A DNA stretch of 64,000 nucleotides from Arcticibacter sp. (GCA_021155045.1 JAJNQB010000017.1:62001-126000); one strand, 5' to 3'. Shown: positions 34,134 through 43,640, numbered from the stretch's first letter. The notes: a model not told the origin generated them from the sequence alone. Numbers and translations: made by a program.

Positions 34134-35021
34134 TTATTTTTCATACATTACTGTTGAAGAGAACCCTAGTCCTAAAACGCCAACCTTCTTCCAGGCTCCT
34201 TGACTGGTTTTCCTGTAAAAACTGTCTGCATTTAACACACCACCACAAAAATATAGGTCTCTGCCTTTAAAGTTTTTTATCCATTCTATTGAGACGAAAA
34301 AATCTCCTTCAACAACTAAATTATGTCTTTTTAAGTCAACAGTTAAAGTTCTGGTATTCTTTGTGGCTGTTATATACATTGGCTCGGTCAAAATATTTTC
34401 CGTAGGTACGCCATTTTCCATTTTATATATATTAACTCGAAATGTGACACTATCATATTTATTCGAAGCGATATTGAAGTTTACATTTTCAATAAAAGTT
34501 GGAGATTTTTTAATTTTCATTACGGTTCCTATCTCAGAACCTAGGTCATTTGATTCAAAGCCTGCTATGAATGATGTTGAGTTTGATGTGTTTCCAAGAA
34601 TCTTAGTTTTGTACTCTTTTGGTTTAACAGTTATTTCTTTTAAATTCGTAATGCTTTTTTCTAGCCTGAGTTCGATGTTTTTTTTAGCTAAGTATTCTTT
34701 TTTAAAGTTTTTTACAACAAATTCAAGATTTTTGAAGCCAATTATTGAAAATTTCAAAGTATCTTCATCATATTGATTGTCTAGTTTTAAAGTAAAAGTT
34801 CCATTTTCATCAGAAACAGTCCCTACATTCTTTCCGACAATTCCAATGTTTACATACCCGATAGGGGTCGATTCAGAATCTAAAAGTTTTCCAGAAATTG
34901 TCTGGGAATCACAATTCGAAATGGGGAAAAAACAACCAATAATAAAAAGTATATTTAAATATGTCAAAATATTTCTCGTCATAGGTATTTGTTCATTCTT
35001 GTTTTAATTATTGCCGCTAAC
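34120..35021. mobile_element. Inverted-repeat-bounded CarboxypepD_reg gene cassette
   Basis: A 17-bp imperfect inverted pair TAATTAYTRCCGCTAAC (34120-34136 and 35005-35021, two mismatches) encloses one minus-strand gene. Just outside the right arm is the repeat core and tail (35025-35074). The gene's TAA stop lies inside the left arm. Calling the unit mobile is inference. Confidence 0.45.
34134..34982 (-). CDS. CarboxypepD_reg-like domain protein (cassette-borne)
   Basis: 282 aa. A signal-like start (ILFIIGCFFPISNC) precedes a carboxypeptidase regulatory-like beta-sandwich: ISGKLLDSESTPIGYVNIGIVGKNVGTVSDENGTFTLKL, the pattern of the N-terminal plug-associated domain of SusC-like receptors. 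The rest (~120-282) is beta-rich and unrecognised, with no TonB barrel. A possible lipobox Cys is in the ISNC region. Function unknown; perhaps a surface binding protein. Confidence 0.7.
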   Translation of the reverse strand: MTRNILTYLNILFIIGCFFPISNCDSQTISGKLLDSESTPIGYVNIGIVGKNVGTVSDENGTFTLKLDNQYDEDTLKFSIIGFKNLEFVVKNFKKEYLAKKNIELRLEKSITNLKEITVKPKEYKTKILGNTSNSTSFIAGFESNDLGSEIGTVMKIKKSPTFIENVNFNIASNKYDSVTFRVNIYKMENGVPTENILTEPMYITATKNTRTLTVDLKRHNLVVEGDFFVSIEWIKNFKGRDLYFCGGVLNADSFYRKTSQGAWKKVGVLGLGFSSTVMYEK

Positions 35022-35074
35022 GGTCGTTATTTTTTTGAGGTAAAGTTATTCTTAAAAAAGGAGAAAGTCAAGCA
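35005..35074 (+). repeat. Cassette-end repeat copy E
   Basis: GCCGCTAAC (35013-35021), core CGTTATTTTTTTGAGGTAAA (35025-35044, identical to 631-650), and tail TAAAGTTATTC, TTAAAAAAGGAGAAAGTC, AAGCA (35041-35074). The tail is identical over 34 bases to 47004-47037. Confidence 0.8.
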
Positions 35075-35141
35075 GAGCCAACATTTGGTTTGTGCACAAA
35101 ACCTTTTTTTGAAAAGCAAAATACACTCCGTTCTCCTAAAT

Positions 35142-35615
35142 TCATTTATAGCTAATTGGCAAAACTTTTGAGTCTTTTGGTTTTGACAAAACAACCATGG
35201 TTTGCATTTGCCCTATTTCTTCCATCTTGCTTAATCGGGTGCTTATTAATTCTTGAAAAGCAGGAATATCTTTTAACATCACAATTAATACATAATCTGC
35301 ATTACCCGTTACTTGATAACACTCAACAATTTCGGGAATATTATTTATTTCATTTTTAAAAGTAGCAATAGCATTTTCTACCTGTCGTGTAAGCGTAATT
35401 TCAATAATAGCGGTAATTCCAATTCCTAACGCTTCGTTATTAAGTTGTGCATAATAGCCTTTTATGAGATTTTGTTTTTCTAATTTTTTAACTCGCTCAA
35501 GCGTTGGAGCAGGAGAAAGCCCAACTGTTTCTGCCAATTGAACATTTGTAATTTTTGCATTTTCCTGAAGAACTTTCAGTATTTTTAAATCTATTTTATC
35601 CAAGTTCAGTAGCAT
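35142..35615 (-). CDS. Lrp/AsnC family transcription regulator
   Basis: 157 aa. An N-terminal winged helix with the family signature LDKIDLKILKVLQENAKITNVQLAETVGLSPAPTLERVKKLEKQNLI, and a C-terminal RAM/ligand-binding domain (ITRQVENAIA... VTGNADYVLIVMLKDIPAFQELISTRLSKMEEIGQMQTMVVL). It diverges from the carboxylase gene, with a shared 92-base intergene carrying a symmetric promoter pair. It may regulate that gene or itself. Confidence 0.93.
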   Translation of the reverse strand: MLLNLDKIDLKILKVLQENAKITNVQLAETVGLSPAPTLERVKKLEKQNLIKGYYAQLNNEALGIGITAIIEITLTRQVENAIATFKNEINNIPEIVECYQVTGNADYVLIVMLKDIPAFQELISTRLSKMEEIGQMQTMVVLSKPKDSKVLPISYK

Positions 35616-35631
35616 AGAAAATTTGTTTTTA

Positions 35632-35679
35632 TCAAAAGTAAAAAAATAAAAAACAACCTGTATTTTTTGTTACTTTTGA
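35632..35679. promoter_or_regulatory. Divergent promoter pair forming an inverted repeat
   Basis: TCAAAAGTAA (35632-35641) and TTACTTTTGA (35670-35679) are a perfect 10-bp inverted repeat. Each contains a TACTTTTG box (TAnnTTTG) facing outward: one for lrp, one for the carboxylase. No -33 TTTG at proper spacing was found for either. Confidence 0.45.
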
Positions 35680-35707
35680 AACTCTCAAAACAAAAAAAGA
35701 TTTTGGT

Positions 35708-37252
35708 ATGGAAAATAAAATCAAAGATTTAGAAAGCAAAATTACCGAAGCACAATTAGGCGGAGGGGTAAAAAGAATAGAATCGCAGCATAAAAAAGGG
35801 AAACTAACAGCTCGTGAACGATTGCACTTTTTGCTTGATGAAGGAAGTTTTGAGGAAATTGGAATGTTTGTTACCCATCGTTCGTCTGAATTTGGTTTAG
35901 AACGTGAAAAATATTTAGGCGATGGCGTTATCACGGGTTACGGAACAGTAAACGGAAGATTGATTTATGTTTTTTCTCAAGATTTTACAGTGTTTGGAGG
36001 TTCTTTATCTGAAACACATGCAGAAAAAATTTGCAGAATAATGGATTTAGCAATGAAAAACGGTGCACCTTTAATAGGCTTAAATGATAGCGGTGGCGCC
36101 AGAATTCAAGAAGGTGTTGTTTCTTTAGGCGGGTACGCAGATATTTTTTATCGTAATACTTTAGCATCTGGAGTAATTCCTCAACTATCTGCAATTATGG
36201 GACCTTGCGCAGGAGGAGCGGTTTATTCCCCCGCAATAACAGACTTTATAATGATGGTAGAAAACACATCGTATATGTTTGTTACAGGACCAAACGTTGT
36301 AAAAACAGTTACACATGAAGAGGTTACTTCTGAAGAACTAGGCGGAGCATCTACCCATTCAACAAAATCGGGAGTAACACATTTTTCATGTGCAAATGAA
36401 ATAGAGTGTATTAATAACATAAAAGCGTTGTTAAGTTATATGCCACAAAATTGTGAAGACGATGCGCCATCAGTTGCTTATGACATGCCTTCTAGTGAAA
36501 AAAGAACAGAACTAAACAATATTGTTCCCGAAAACCCCAATCAACCCTATGATATTCGCGAAGTAATTAACGGAGTAATTGATACAGAATCTTTTTTAGA
36601 AGTACATAAAAATTTTGCAGAAAATATTGTTGTTGGATTTGCTCGATTAGCGGGAAAAAGCATTGGTATTGTTGCAAATCAGCCAGCATTTTTAGCAGGA
36701 GTTTTGGATATTGATTCTTCTACAAAAGCTGCTCGTTTTGTTCGTTTCTGCGATTGTTTTAATATCCCTTTGCTTGTTTTCGAAGACGTTCCCGGTTTTT
36801 TACCCGGCACCGACCAAGAGTGGAATGGCATTATTACAAACGGAGCAAAACTACTTTATGCCTTTTGTGAAGCAACTGTTCCGCGTATTACAGTTATTAC
36901 ACGGAAAGCTTATGGCGGAGCTTATGATGTAATGAATAGCAAACATATTGGTGCCGACATGAATTATGCTTGGCCTACAGCAGAAATTGCAGTAATGGGA
37001 GCAAAAGGAGCAGCAGAAATTATTTTTAAAGCAGAAATTGCTGCTGCAAAAGATCCTTCTGCAAAACTTGCTGAAAAAGAAAAAGAATATATTGAACACT
37101 TTGCAAACCCTTACCGAGCAGCAGAAAGAGGTTATATAGATGAAATAATAAAACCAGAAGACACTCGTGAAAAATTAATCAAAGCATTTGGTATGCTAAA
37201 AAACAAAGTGGATAAACTACCAAAGAAAAAACACGGAAATATACCGTTGTAA
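35708..37252 (+). CDS. Acyl-CoA carboxylase beta subunit (propionyl-CoA carboxylase type)
   Basis: 514 aa, the normal length. The carboxyltransferase signature is seen: GGVKRIESQHKKGKLTARERL, ...GDGVITGYGTVNGR, LNDSGGARIQEGVVSLGGYADIF, GPCAGGAVYSPAITDFIMM, and the C-terminal AYGGAYDVMNSKHIGAD and GAKGAAEIIF blocks. Relatives act on propionyl-CoA or other short acyl-CoA, or decarboxylate methylmalonyl-CoA. No biotin subunit is adjacent. Together with the B12 mutase subunit at 25.8 kb it suggests propionate/methylmalonyl-CoA metabolism. Confidence 0.92.
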   Translation: MENKIKDLESKITEAQLGGGVKRIESQHKKGKLTARERLHFLLDEGSFEEIGMFVTHRSSEFGLEREKYLGDGVITGYGTVNGRLIYVFSQDFTVFGGSLSETHAEKICRIMDLAMKNGAPLIGLNDSGGARIQEGVVSLGGYADIFYRNTLASGVIPQLSAIMGPCAGGAVYSPAITDFIMMVENTSYMFVTGPNVVKTVTHEEVTSEELGGASTHSTKSGVTHFSCANEIECINNIKALLSYMPQNCEDDAPSVAYDMPSSEKRTELNNIVPENPNQPYDIREVINGVIDTESFLEVHKNFAENIVVGFARLAGKSIGIVANQPAFLAGVLDIDSSTKAARFVRFCDCFNIPLLVFEDVPGFLPGTDQEWNGIITNGAKLLYAFCEATVPRITVITRKAYGGAYDVMNSKHIGADMNYAWPTAEIAVMGAKGAAEIIFKAEIAAAKDPSAKLAEKEKEYIEHFANPYRAAERGYIDEIIKPEDTREKLIKAFGMLKNKVDKLPKKKHGNIPL

Positions 37253-37305
37253 AACCTCAGCCCCAACCCCACCCCTTTTGTAGTAGAGGGGTTGGGGCTG
37301 AGGTT
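37253..37305. terminator. Strong 18-bp GC-rich hairpin between convergent genes
   Basis: Perfect 18-bp arms (AACCTCAGCCCCAACCCC at 37253-37270; complement at 37288-37305) with a 17-base loop. It begins directly after the carboxylase stop and ends two bases before the lytic transglycosylase stop. No clear U tract follows. It may be a bidirectional terminator or a small palindromic repeat element, related in style to the insert in mnmG. Confidence 0.6.
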
Positions 37306-37307
37306 AT

Positions 37308-38768
37308 TTAACCCTTAATCTTAATTTTTTGTCCGGGCATTAAACTGTATTTTGTTCCAAAACCATTTAAACGTTTTAGTTCATCAACAGTAGTTTTATA
37401 TTGTAATGCAATTTTATAAAGCGTATCTCCCTTTTTAATAATGTAATATTGTGTTTTTCCAGAACCGCTAATTGGCGCAGTTGTATTAGAGGGAGCAGTT
37501 GGTTTTTTTGAAAAAATATAAATAGTTAATTTTTTTCCTGTTGGTACAGTATTCCCTGTAATTCCATTCCATTGTTTTAACTCAGCAACAGTACATCCAT
37601 AACGAGAGGCAATAGTACTTAATCGCTCTCCGCTTTTTACGGTGTGTATTTTTGTTGTTTCTTGTGCCGCTAAAACAGTTTTGCTGTGTAGAGAATCCAA
37701 TTTTAAATAGTCATAAATTTTTTCTTCGTTTGCTATAAAAGCGCCTATTTTTGATGTTGGAAGCGTTAAAAAACTTTTTTCGCCTTGCATTACAGGAATC
37801 ACACCTTTTTTATAAACAGGATTTAAGTATTGAATTTCTTCTACCGTTAAATCCAAAACCTTTGCAATTTGAGAGAAAGAAAGTTGTTTTTTTATTTCAA
37901 CTGTATCTACTTGAATAAATGTTTTTTTAGGGATAGCAGAATATAAATTATGTTCTGCGGTGTAGCTCATTACATAATTTACTGCAATAAAAGCAGGAAC
38001 ATAACCTTGTGTTTCTTTTGGTAAATAAGGACGAATTTCCCAATACGTTTTTTTTCCACCACTTCTTCTTATTGCTTTGTTCACTGTTCCAGGACCTCCG
38101 TTGTAGGCAGCTAATACCATTTGCCAATCGCCAAACAAACCATACAAATATTTAAAATACTCACAAGCTGCAATGGTTGATTTATAGGGGTCGCAACGTT
38201 CATCAACGTAAGACGAAACTCTTAGTCCATACATTTTTCCTGTAGGATACATAAATTGCCACAAGCCCATTGCTCCTGCACGGCTTTTAGCAACAGGGTT
38301 TAAAGCCGATTCACAAATGGCTAAATATTTTAATTCTAATGGCAAATTGTATTTATCAAGTTGCTCTTCAAACATAGGGAAATACAATTGTGATAATGCC
38401 ATCATACGCGCAACCAATTCTCTTTTGCGGGTAGTGTACATTTCTATATATCCTTTTACAACAGTATTGTATTGCAAATCAAAAGGAGACGCAGCATCAA
38501 TTTTTTTTAATCGTTGCTCATAAATTGCTTCATCATATTTTGGAACAGAATCATGAGGAAAATTAAACTTGTTCCCTTTTGGATAAATGATTTTTGCATA
38601 GCCATTTTCAAACATATTTAAACTATGCAAACTGTCTAACACAGCAGCAATAGGGTCGTCAATCATTAAGTCGGGGTTGTATGCTACTTGTGCATAATCA
38701 ACATTTGAGCATAAAAACAAACCAGCAAAAACAAATCCAACTATTTTATTTTTTAAAGACAAAATCAT
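37308..38768 (-). CDS. LysM-containing lytic transglycosylase (MltD-like)
   Basis: 486 aa from ATG at 38768; a TTG at 38834 would add 22 residues but the signal peptide (ILSLKNKIVGFVFAGLFLCSNVDYAQ) fits the ATG. The SLT catalytic domain is at ~110-280 with catalytic Glu in AICESALN, SRAGAMGLWQF, and AAYNGGPGTVNKAI. Two LysM domains follow (~370-420 and ~440-486, ending YKTTVDELKRLNGFGTKYSLMPGQKIKIKG). It should cleave peptidoglycan glycan strands in the periplasm. Confidence 0.93.
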   Translation of the reverse strand: MILSLKNKIVGFVFAGLFLCSNVDYAQVAYNPDLMIDDPIAAVLDSLHSLNMFENGYAKIIYPKGNKFNFPHDSVPKYDEAIYEQRLKKIDAASPFDLQYNTVVKGYIEMYTTRKRELVARMMALSQLYFPMFEEQLDKYNLPLELKYLAICESALNPVAKSRAGAMGLWQFMYPTGKMYGLRVSSYVDERCDPYKSTIAACEYFKYLYGLFGDWQMVLAAYNGGPGTVNKAIRRSGGKKTYWEIRPYLPKETQGYVPAFIAVNYVMSYTAEHNLYSAIPKKTFIQVDTVEIKKQLSFSQIAKVLDLTVEEIQYLNPVYKKGVIPVMQGEKSFLTLPTSKIGAFIANEEKIYDYLKLDSLHSKTVLAAQETTKIHTVKSGERLSTIASRYGCTVAELKQWNGITGNTVPTGKKLTIYIFSKKPTAPSNTTAPISGSGKTQYYIIKKGDTLYKIALQYKTTVDELKRLNGFGTKYSLMPGQKIKIKG

Positions 38769-38930
38769 TAATCGTTTTTTATATAGAAAACAAATAAACA
38801 CAAATTGTATTGATAATACAAAAGTCGGAATCAATAATTGAAAAACATAATATATTTAGACAAACCAAGCCATGAGTACTACAAACAAAAAAAACAATTG
38901 CTTATTTAAGCCAAATAATCTATTTTTGGT

Positions 38931-38938
38931 AGTATATT
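38931..38938 (+). promoter_or_regulatory. -7 box upstream of the PKD/T9SS type B gene
   Basis: TATTTTTG fits TAnnTTTG and lies 19 bases before the start codon at 38958. No well-spaced -33 element was found. Confidence 0.35.
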
Positions 38939-38957
38939 ACAACTACTCATTAATAAA

Positions 38958-41900
38958 ATGACTTTGAATAAAGCAAAATATTTATTTACACTATTGTTTA
39001 CACAATTTGCTTTTTTGCTTTTTGCTCAAAAAATAAAACACCCCGAACCACAGAATACCGTTAAGTTTACCGAAAATAAAAAGCAATGGGAAAACAATAT
39101 TTTGTTTCGCGCACAGCTTGATGGTGGATTTTTATTTCTTGAAAAAAACAGTTTCACATATAACTTTTATGATTCAGAAACATTGCGTAGGAATCATATT
39201 CAAAAAGAAAAAGATTTAAACAAACAAAAATATGAGCCAATTCGCTCTCATGCTTTTCGAGTAACGTATGCTGGCGCAAACGTTAATCCGCAAATAGAAA
39301 AGAAACAAACAACACCTGATTACTGCAACTTTTTTATTGGCAACGATAAAAACAAGTGGGCGAGTGATGTTAAAAATTTCAAAGAAATAATCTATAAAAA
39401 TCTTTACAATGGAATTGATTTGCAATTGCTAGGAATGCAAAACAGCATGAAATATAATTTCATTGTGGCGCCCCAAGCAAACACCGATAATATAAAATTA
39501 ATTTATGAAGGCGCTGAAAAAGTGTATCTAGAAAAAGGTGCGTTAAAAATTAAAACAAGCATCAATGAAATCCATGAACAAAAACCCTATGCATATCAAT
39601 GGATAAAAAGCAAAAGAGTGGAGGTGCCTTGCGAATTTGTTTTAAAAAATAACGAGATTACATTTAGTTTTCCTTACGGATTTGATAAAGGCTACGAATT
39701 GGTAATTGACCCAATCCTTGTTTTTGCTTGCTCTTCAGGTTCAACGGCAGATAATTTTGGAATGACAGCAACGTATGATGCTGTTGGAAACTTATATTCT
39801 GGAGGAACATGTTTTGCAATGGGTTACCCAACAACACTAGGCGCTTATGATGTAACGTATAATGGTGCCGTTGCATCAGGAAGAACAGATATTGTTATAA
39901 CAAAATACGACTCATCAGGAACGTTTTTGCAATATTCAACCTACTTTGGAGGAGCCAACAATACTGAAGTTGTAGCAAGTATTATTGTGAACGCCCAAGA
40001 TGAATTGTGTATGTATGGTGTTACTGGTTCTAACGATTTTCCGATGACACCAGGCGCTTACGATAATACTTTTGCGGGAGGAACATTATTAAATTATGTT
40101 CCGAACGGAACAATATTTAATAATGGAACAGATATATTTGTTTCTAAATTTAATTCAACAGGAACAACATTATTAGCATCAACCTATATTGGAGGAAGTC
40201 TAAATGATGGCGTAAACTCAAGCACTACGCTGGTTTATAACTATGGCGACTATTATCGAGGAGAAATCCAAGTAGATAATTCGGGAAATATTTATGTTGC
40301 CTCTTGTTCTTTTTCATCTAATTTTCCTATAACAGCAGGGGCTTCACAAACAGCGCTTGGCGGAGGTTTGGATGGTGTGGTTTTTAAGTTTGATCAAAAT
40401 CTTTCTACACTTATTTGGAGCACATATTTAGGAGGCGTTCAAGACGATGCATGTTATGCATTAGCGTTAGATGATTCATCAAATGTTTATACTACTGGCG
40501 GAACAGCAAGTTCAGCATTTCCAATAACAGCAGGAAGCATTAGTACCGTTTATAATGGTGGCATAACAGATGGTTTTGTAACAAAAATAAAAAATGATGG
40601 TTCAGCTGTTTTAAACTCAACGTTTGTTGGAACAAATGCTTACGACCAATCCTTTTTTATTCAACTCGATAAAGATTATGATGTTTACATTGTTGGTCAA
40701 ACACTTGGTGTAATGCCCGTTTCTGGAGGAGTTTATTCCAACTCAAATAGTGGGCAGTTTATCTGGAAAATGAATAATGATTTAAACACACAAATTTTTA
40801 CAACCATTTTTGGGAATAGTAATGGAAGCGTAAATATTTCTCCTTCTGCTTTTTTGGTTGACTATTGCGAAAACATTTATGTTTCTGGATGGGGCGGACA
40901 TATTTTATTGGGAACGCCAACAACAGGAATGCCGCTTACTGCAGACGCTATTCAACCAACAACAGATGGATTTAATTTTTATTTATTTGTGCTTTCTACC
41001 AATGCTTCATCATTGTTATATGCAACTTATTTTGGTGGACCGATAAGCCAAGAACACGTTGATGGTGGAACAAGCCGATTTGATAAAAAAGGAATTATTT
41101 ACCAATCCGTTTGTGCCGGATGTGGCGGTAATGACGACTTTCCTGTAACTCCGGGTTCTTGGCCCAACACAGGAAGCAATGTAAATCACGCAACCAACTG
41201 TAACAACGGAACATTCAAATTCGATTTTCAAGTTGCCATTGCTGATGCAAATTTTACGGTTGATTACATCAGCGGTTGTGCACCGCTCACCGTTCAGTTT
41301 CAAAATCAAAGTACAGCAGGAGGAACATATTTGTGGGATTTTGGTTCAGGAGACACAACATCCACTGTTTTTAATCCAATAAGAACATATCCAACACCTG
41401 GCACATATTTAGTTCAACTCTATGTTTTTAATCCAGCAAGTTGTAATATTTGGGATACCGCATATCAATATGTAACAGTAAACCCTGCTATTGTAGCCGA
41501 TTTTGATTACACAACAGTTCCGTGTAGCAACCAAGCATCTTTTTATGATTCTTCTGTAGTTGCAGCTACAACATGGCTTTGGAACTTTGATGATGGAACA
41601 CCAACATCATCATTACAAAATCCAACACATACATTTCCTTCTGCAGGTTCATATGATGTTTCTTTGATTGCCACTAACCAATATGGTTGTAGGGATACTG
41701 CTGTTGTTCAAGTTGATTTAGCAGGAGCGGGAGCAACACTCAACCCAAACCAAACAATTTGTTTAGGAAGCTCAGCACAACTTTTAGCCACAGGAGGCAT
41801 TGCTTACAGTTGGAGTCCACCAACAGGACTAAGCAGCACAACCATTCCGAATCCTGTTGCAACACCAAGCGCTACTACAACTTACACAGTAAACATTACA

Positions 41901-42494
41901 ACTGTAAATTCTGTTGGCGATACTTGTATTTTAACGCTTACTACAACTGTTTATGTTATTAATCCTCTTTTATACCCACTGTCTGCAACAGCTGATGATG
42001 ATACACTAGCCGCAGGAGAATCAACAATTATTCATGCTATTACCGATACAACATTAACCGTTTCTTGGAGTCCCGCATCAAGTTTAAGCAATCCAACATC
42101 TTTTAATCCTGTTGCAACACCACCACAAACAACAACTTACACAGTAACAGTAACAGATACAAACGGATGTTCAAGAAGCACAACCATTACCATTTATGTG
42201 ATATCAAACAAATGTAGAACTGAAGACGTGTTTGTTCCGAATACATTTACTCCCAACAATGATGGACAAAACGATGTATTGTTTGTGAGAAGCAATGTGG
42301 TACAAGAATTATATTTTGCTGTGTATAATCGTTGGGGAGAGCTTGTGTTTGAAACAACAGATATTACAAAAGGTTGGGATGGAACATACAAAGGAATGTT
42401 AGCCGACCCCGCTGTATTTGCTTGGTATTTAAGAGTGAAATGTGTGAATGGCGATGAGCTGAAAAAGAAAGGTAATACAACATTGATAAGATAA
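38958..42494 (+). CDS. Giant secreted PKD protein with T9SS type B (CHU_C) sorting domain
   Basis: 1178 aa. A signal peptide is followed by a DUF7948-like N-terminal region (FTENKKQWENNILF..., ~35-250) and several SBBP-type beta-propeller-like repeats (STYLGGVQDDACYALALDDSSNVYTTG and relatives, ~250-760). Two PKD domains follow (~775-945: GGTYLWDFGSGDTTSTVFNP, TTWLWNFDDGTPTSSLQNP), then two short repeats each carrying WSPxxxLSxxTxxNPVATPxxTTTYTV, and a gliding motility/T9SS type B C-terminal domain (VPNTFTPNNDGQNDV, YNRWGELVFET, GWDGT) at ~1090-1178. It should be exported and surface-attached. A porP/sprF gene follows with one base between. Confidence 0.9.
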   Translation: MTLNKAKYLFTLLFTQFAFLLFAQKIKHPEPQNTVKFTENKKQWENNILFRAQLDGGFLFLEKNSFTYNFYDSETLRRNHIQKEKDLNKQKYEPIRSHAFRVTYAGANVNPQIEKKQTTPDYCNFFIGNDKNKWASDVKNFKEIIYKNLYNGIDLQLLGMQNSMKYNFIVAPQANTDNIKLIYEGAEKVYLEKGALKIKTSINEIHEQKPYAYQWIKSKRVEVPCEFVLKNNEITFSFPYGFDKGYELVIDPILVFACSSGSTADNFGMTATYDAVGNLYSGGTCFAMGYPTTLGAYDVTYNGAVASGRTDIVITKYDSSGTFLQYSTYFGGANNTEVVASIIVNAQDELCMYGVTGSNDFPMTPGAYDNTFAGGTLLNYVPNGTIFNNGTDIFVSKFNSTGTTLLASTYIGGSLNDGVNSSTTLVYNYGDYYRGEIQVDNSGNIYVASCSFSSNFPITAGASQTALGGGLDGVVFKFDQNLSTLIWSTYLGGVQDDACYALALDDSSNVYTTGGTASSAFPITAGSISTVYNGGITDGFVTKIKNDGSAVLNSTFVGTNAYDQSFFIQLDKDYDVYIVGQTLGVMPVSGGVYSNSNSGQFIWKMNNDLNTQIFTTIFGNSNGSVNISPSAFLVDYCENIYVSGWGGHILLGTPTTGMPLTADAIQPTTDGFNFYLFVLSTNASSLLYATYFGGPISQEHVDGGTSRFDKKGIIYQSVCAGCGGNDDFPVTPGSWPNTGSNVNHATNCNNGTFKFDFQVAIADANFTVDYISGCAPLTVQFQNQSTAGGTYLWDFGSGDTTSTVFNPIRTYPTPGTYLVQLYVFNPASCNIWDTAYQYVTVNPAIVADFDYTTVPCSNQASFYDSSVVAATTWLWNFDDGTPTSSLQNPTHTFPSAGSYDVSLIATNQYGCRDTAVVQVDLAGAGATLNPNQTICLGSSAQLLATGGIAYSWSPPTGLSSTTIPNPVATPSATTTYTVNITTVNSVGDTCILTLTTTVYVINPLLYPLSATADDDTLAAGESTIIHAITDTTLTVSWSPASSLSNPTSFNPVATPPQTTTYTVTVTDTNGCSRSTTITIYVISNKCRTEDVFVPNTFTPNNDGQNDVLFVRSNVVQELYFAVYNRWGELVFETTDITKGWDGTYKGMLADPAVFAWYLRVKCVNGDELKKKGNTTLIR

Positions 42495-42495
42495 A

Positions 42496-43530
42496 ATGAA
42501 AAATAAAACAACATACTTTTTTACTAAAATCATTTTTCTGTTTTTAACAGTAATGAGTAGTATGTTGTGTGCGCAAGACATTCATTTTTCACAATTTAAT
42601 GCATCACCACAGAATTTGAATCCTGCACAAACAGGTATTTTTAATGGCGATTGGCGTTTTGCAGGAAATTACAGAAGCCAGTGGAGCGCTATTCCTGTTC
42701 CGTACAAAACATTTTCATTTTCTACCGATACACGATTAAAAACAAAATTAGCGAATGATGTTCCTGCTGTTGGAATACTTATAAATAGTGATAAAGCAGG
42801 AGATTCTAGGTTTTCTACCAATCAAGTTTTTATTTCAGGCTCTTATATAAAAAGACTGAATAAAGATTCTACACAGTTTGTTTCTGTTGGTATTCAGCCC
42901 GGTGTAACCACAAAAAGTTTTGACATAACAGCACTTACGTTCGATAATCAATTTGATGGAGATGCTTACAATGCAGCATTAGCAAGCGGAGAAAATTTTC
43001 CGAAAACACGCATTACCTATTTTGATTTAGGAACAGGATTGGCATACTTGTGGAGAAAAAATCAACGAACATTTGTAAATGCAGGCGTTTCTTTTTTACA
43101 CATTAATAAACCTAAACAATCTTTTTTTAATAATGATGCTATTCGTTTAGATACAAAAATAAACGCAAGCGCCATTGCCGAACTTCCTTTAACTGCAACA
43201 ATAGGACTTGCACCTACATTTCAATATCAAAAGCAAGGAAAATTTAATGAAACCGTTTTAGGTGCATTCGGAAAATATTATTTAAAACCAATTAATGGGA
43301 TGAATACCGCTGTTTCTCTTGGTGCATTCTACAGACTAAAAGATGCATTTATAATGGTTGCAGGAATGGAGTATAAAAATATAAATGTTGGAATGAGTTA
43401 TGATTTTAATACTTCTAGATTAACAGCAGCAACAAACAGAAGAGGTGGATTTGAAATTTCTGTGATTTATATTTTTAGAAAAATAGTTCCTTTTGTTGCA
43501 AAGCAACGTGTTTGCCCTATTTACATGTAA
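42496..43530 (+). CDS. PorP/SprF family T9SS outer-membrane protein
   Basis: 344 aa. Signal peptide (LTVMSSMLCAQ) and the PorP/SprF start QDIHFSQFNASPQNLNPAQTGIFNGDWRFAGNYRSQW, then alternating beta strands and a final strand VIYIFRKIVPFVAK. In Flavobacterium SprF is needed for secretion and surface attachment of the type B cargo SprB; the paired cargo here is the upstream PKD protein. The upstream gene ends one base earlier. Confidence 0.92.
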   Translation: MKNKTTYFFTKIIFLFLTVMSSMLCAQDIHFSQFNASPQNLNPAQTGIFNGDWRFAGNYRSQWSAIPVPYKTFSFSTDTRLKTKLANDVPAVGILINSDKAGDSRFSTNQVFISGSYIKRLNKDSTQFVSVGIQPGVTTKSFDITALTFDNQFDGDAYNAALASGENFPKTRITYFDLGTGLAYLWRKNQRTFVNAGVSFLHINKPKQSFFNNDAIRLDTKINASAIAELPLTATIGLAPTFQYQKQGKFNETVLGAFGKYYLKPINGMNTAVSLGAFYRLKDAFIMVAGMEYKNINVGMSYDFNTSRLTAATNRRGGFEISVIYIFRKIVPFVAKQRVCPIYM

Positions 43531-43537
43531 TCTTAAA

Positions 43538-43566
43538 TTGTCATTTCGACCAGAGGGAGAAATCTG
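43538..43566 (+). repeat. Fragment of a GTCATTTCGACC-type dispersed repeat
   Basis: TTGTCATTTCGACCAGAGGG then AGAAATCT resembles a short repeat common between Bacteroidota genes. Only one half is present here, so no palindrome forms. Confidence 0.45.
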
Positions 43567-43640
43567 CAACCAACAAAAAAACGTTACACCAATACTTAGT
43601 AAGAAAAAGTCGTTTCACTATTACAAATTCCGTATCGGTA

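Noticed and set aside
34046..34270. 74-codon plus-strand ORF
   Set aside because: It runs through the cassette-end repeat and into the CarboxypepD_reg gene in antisense; no protein character.
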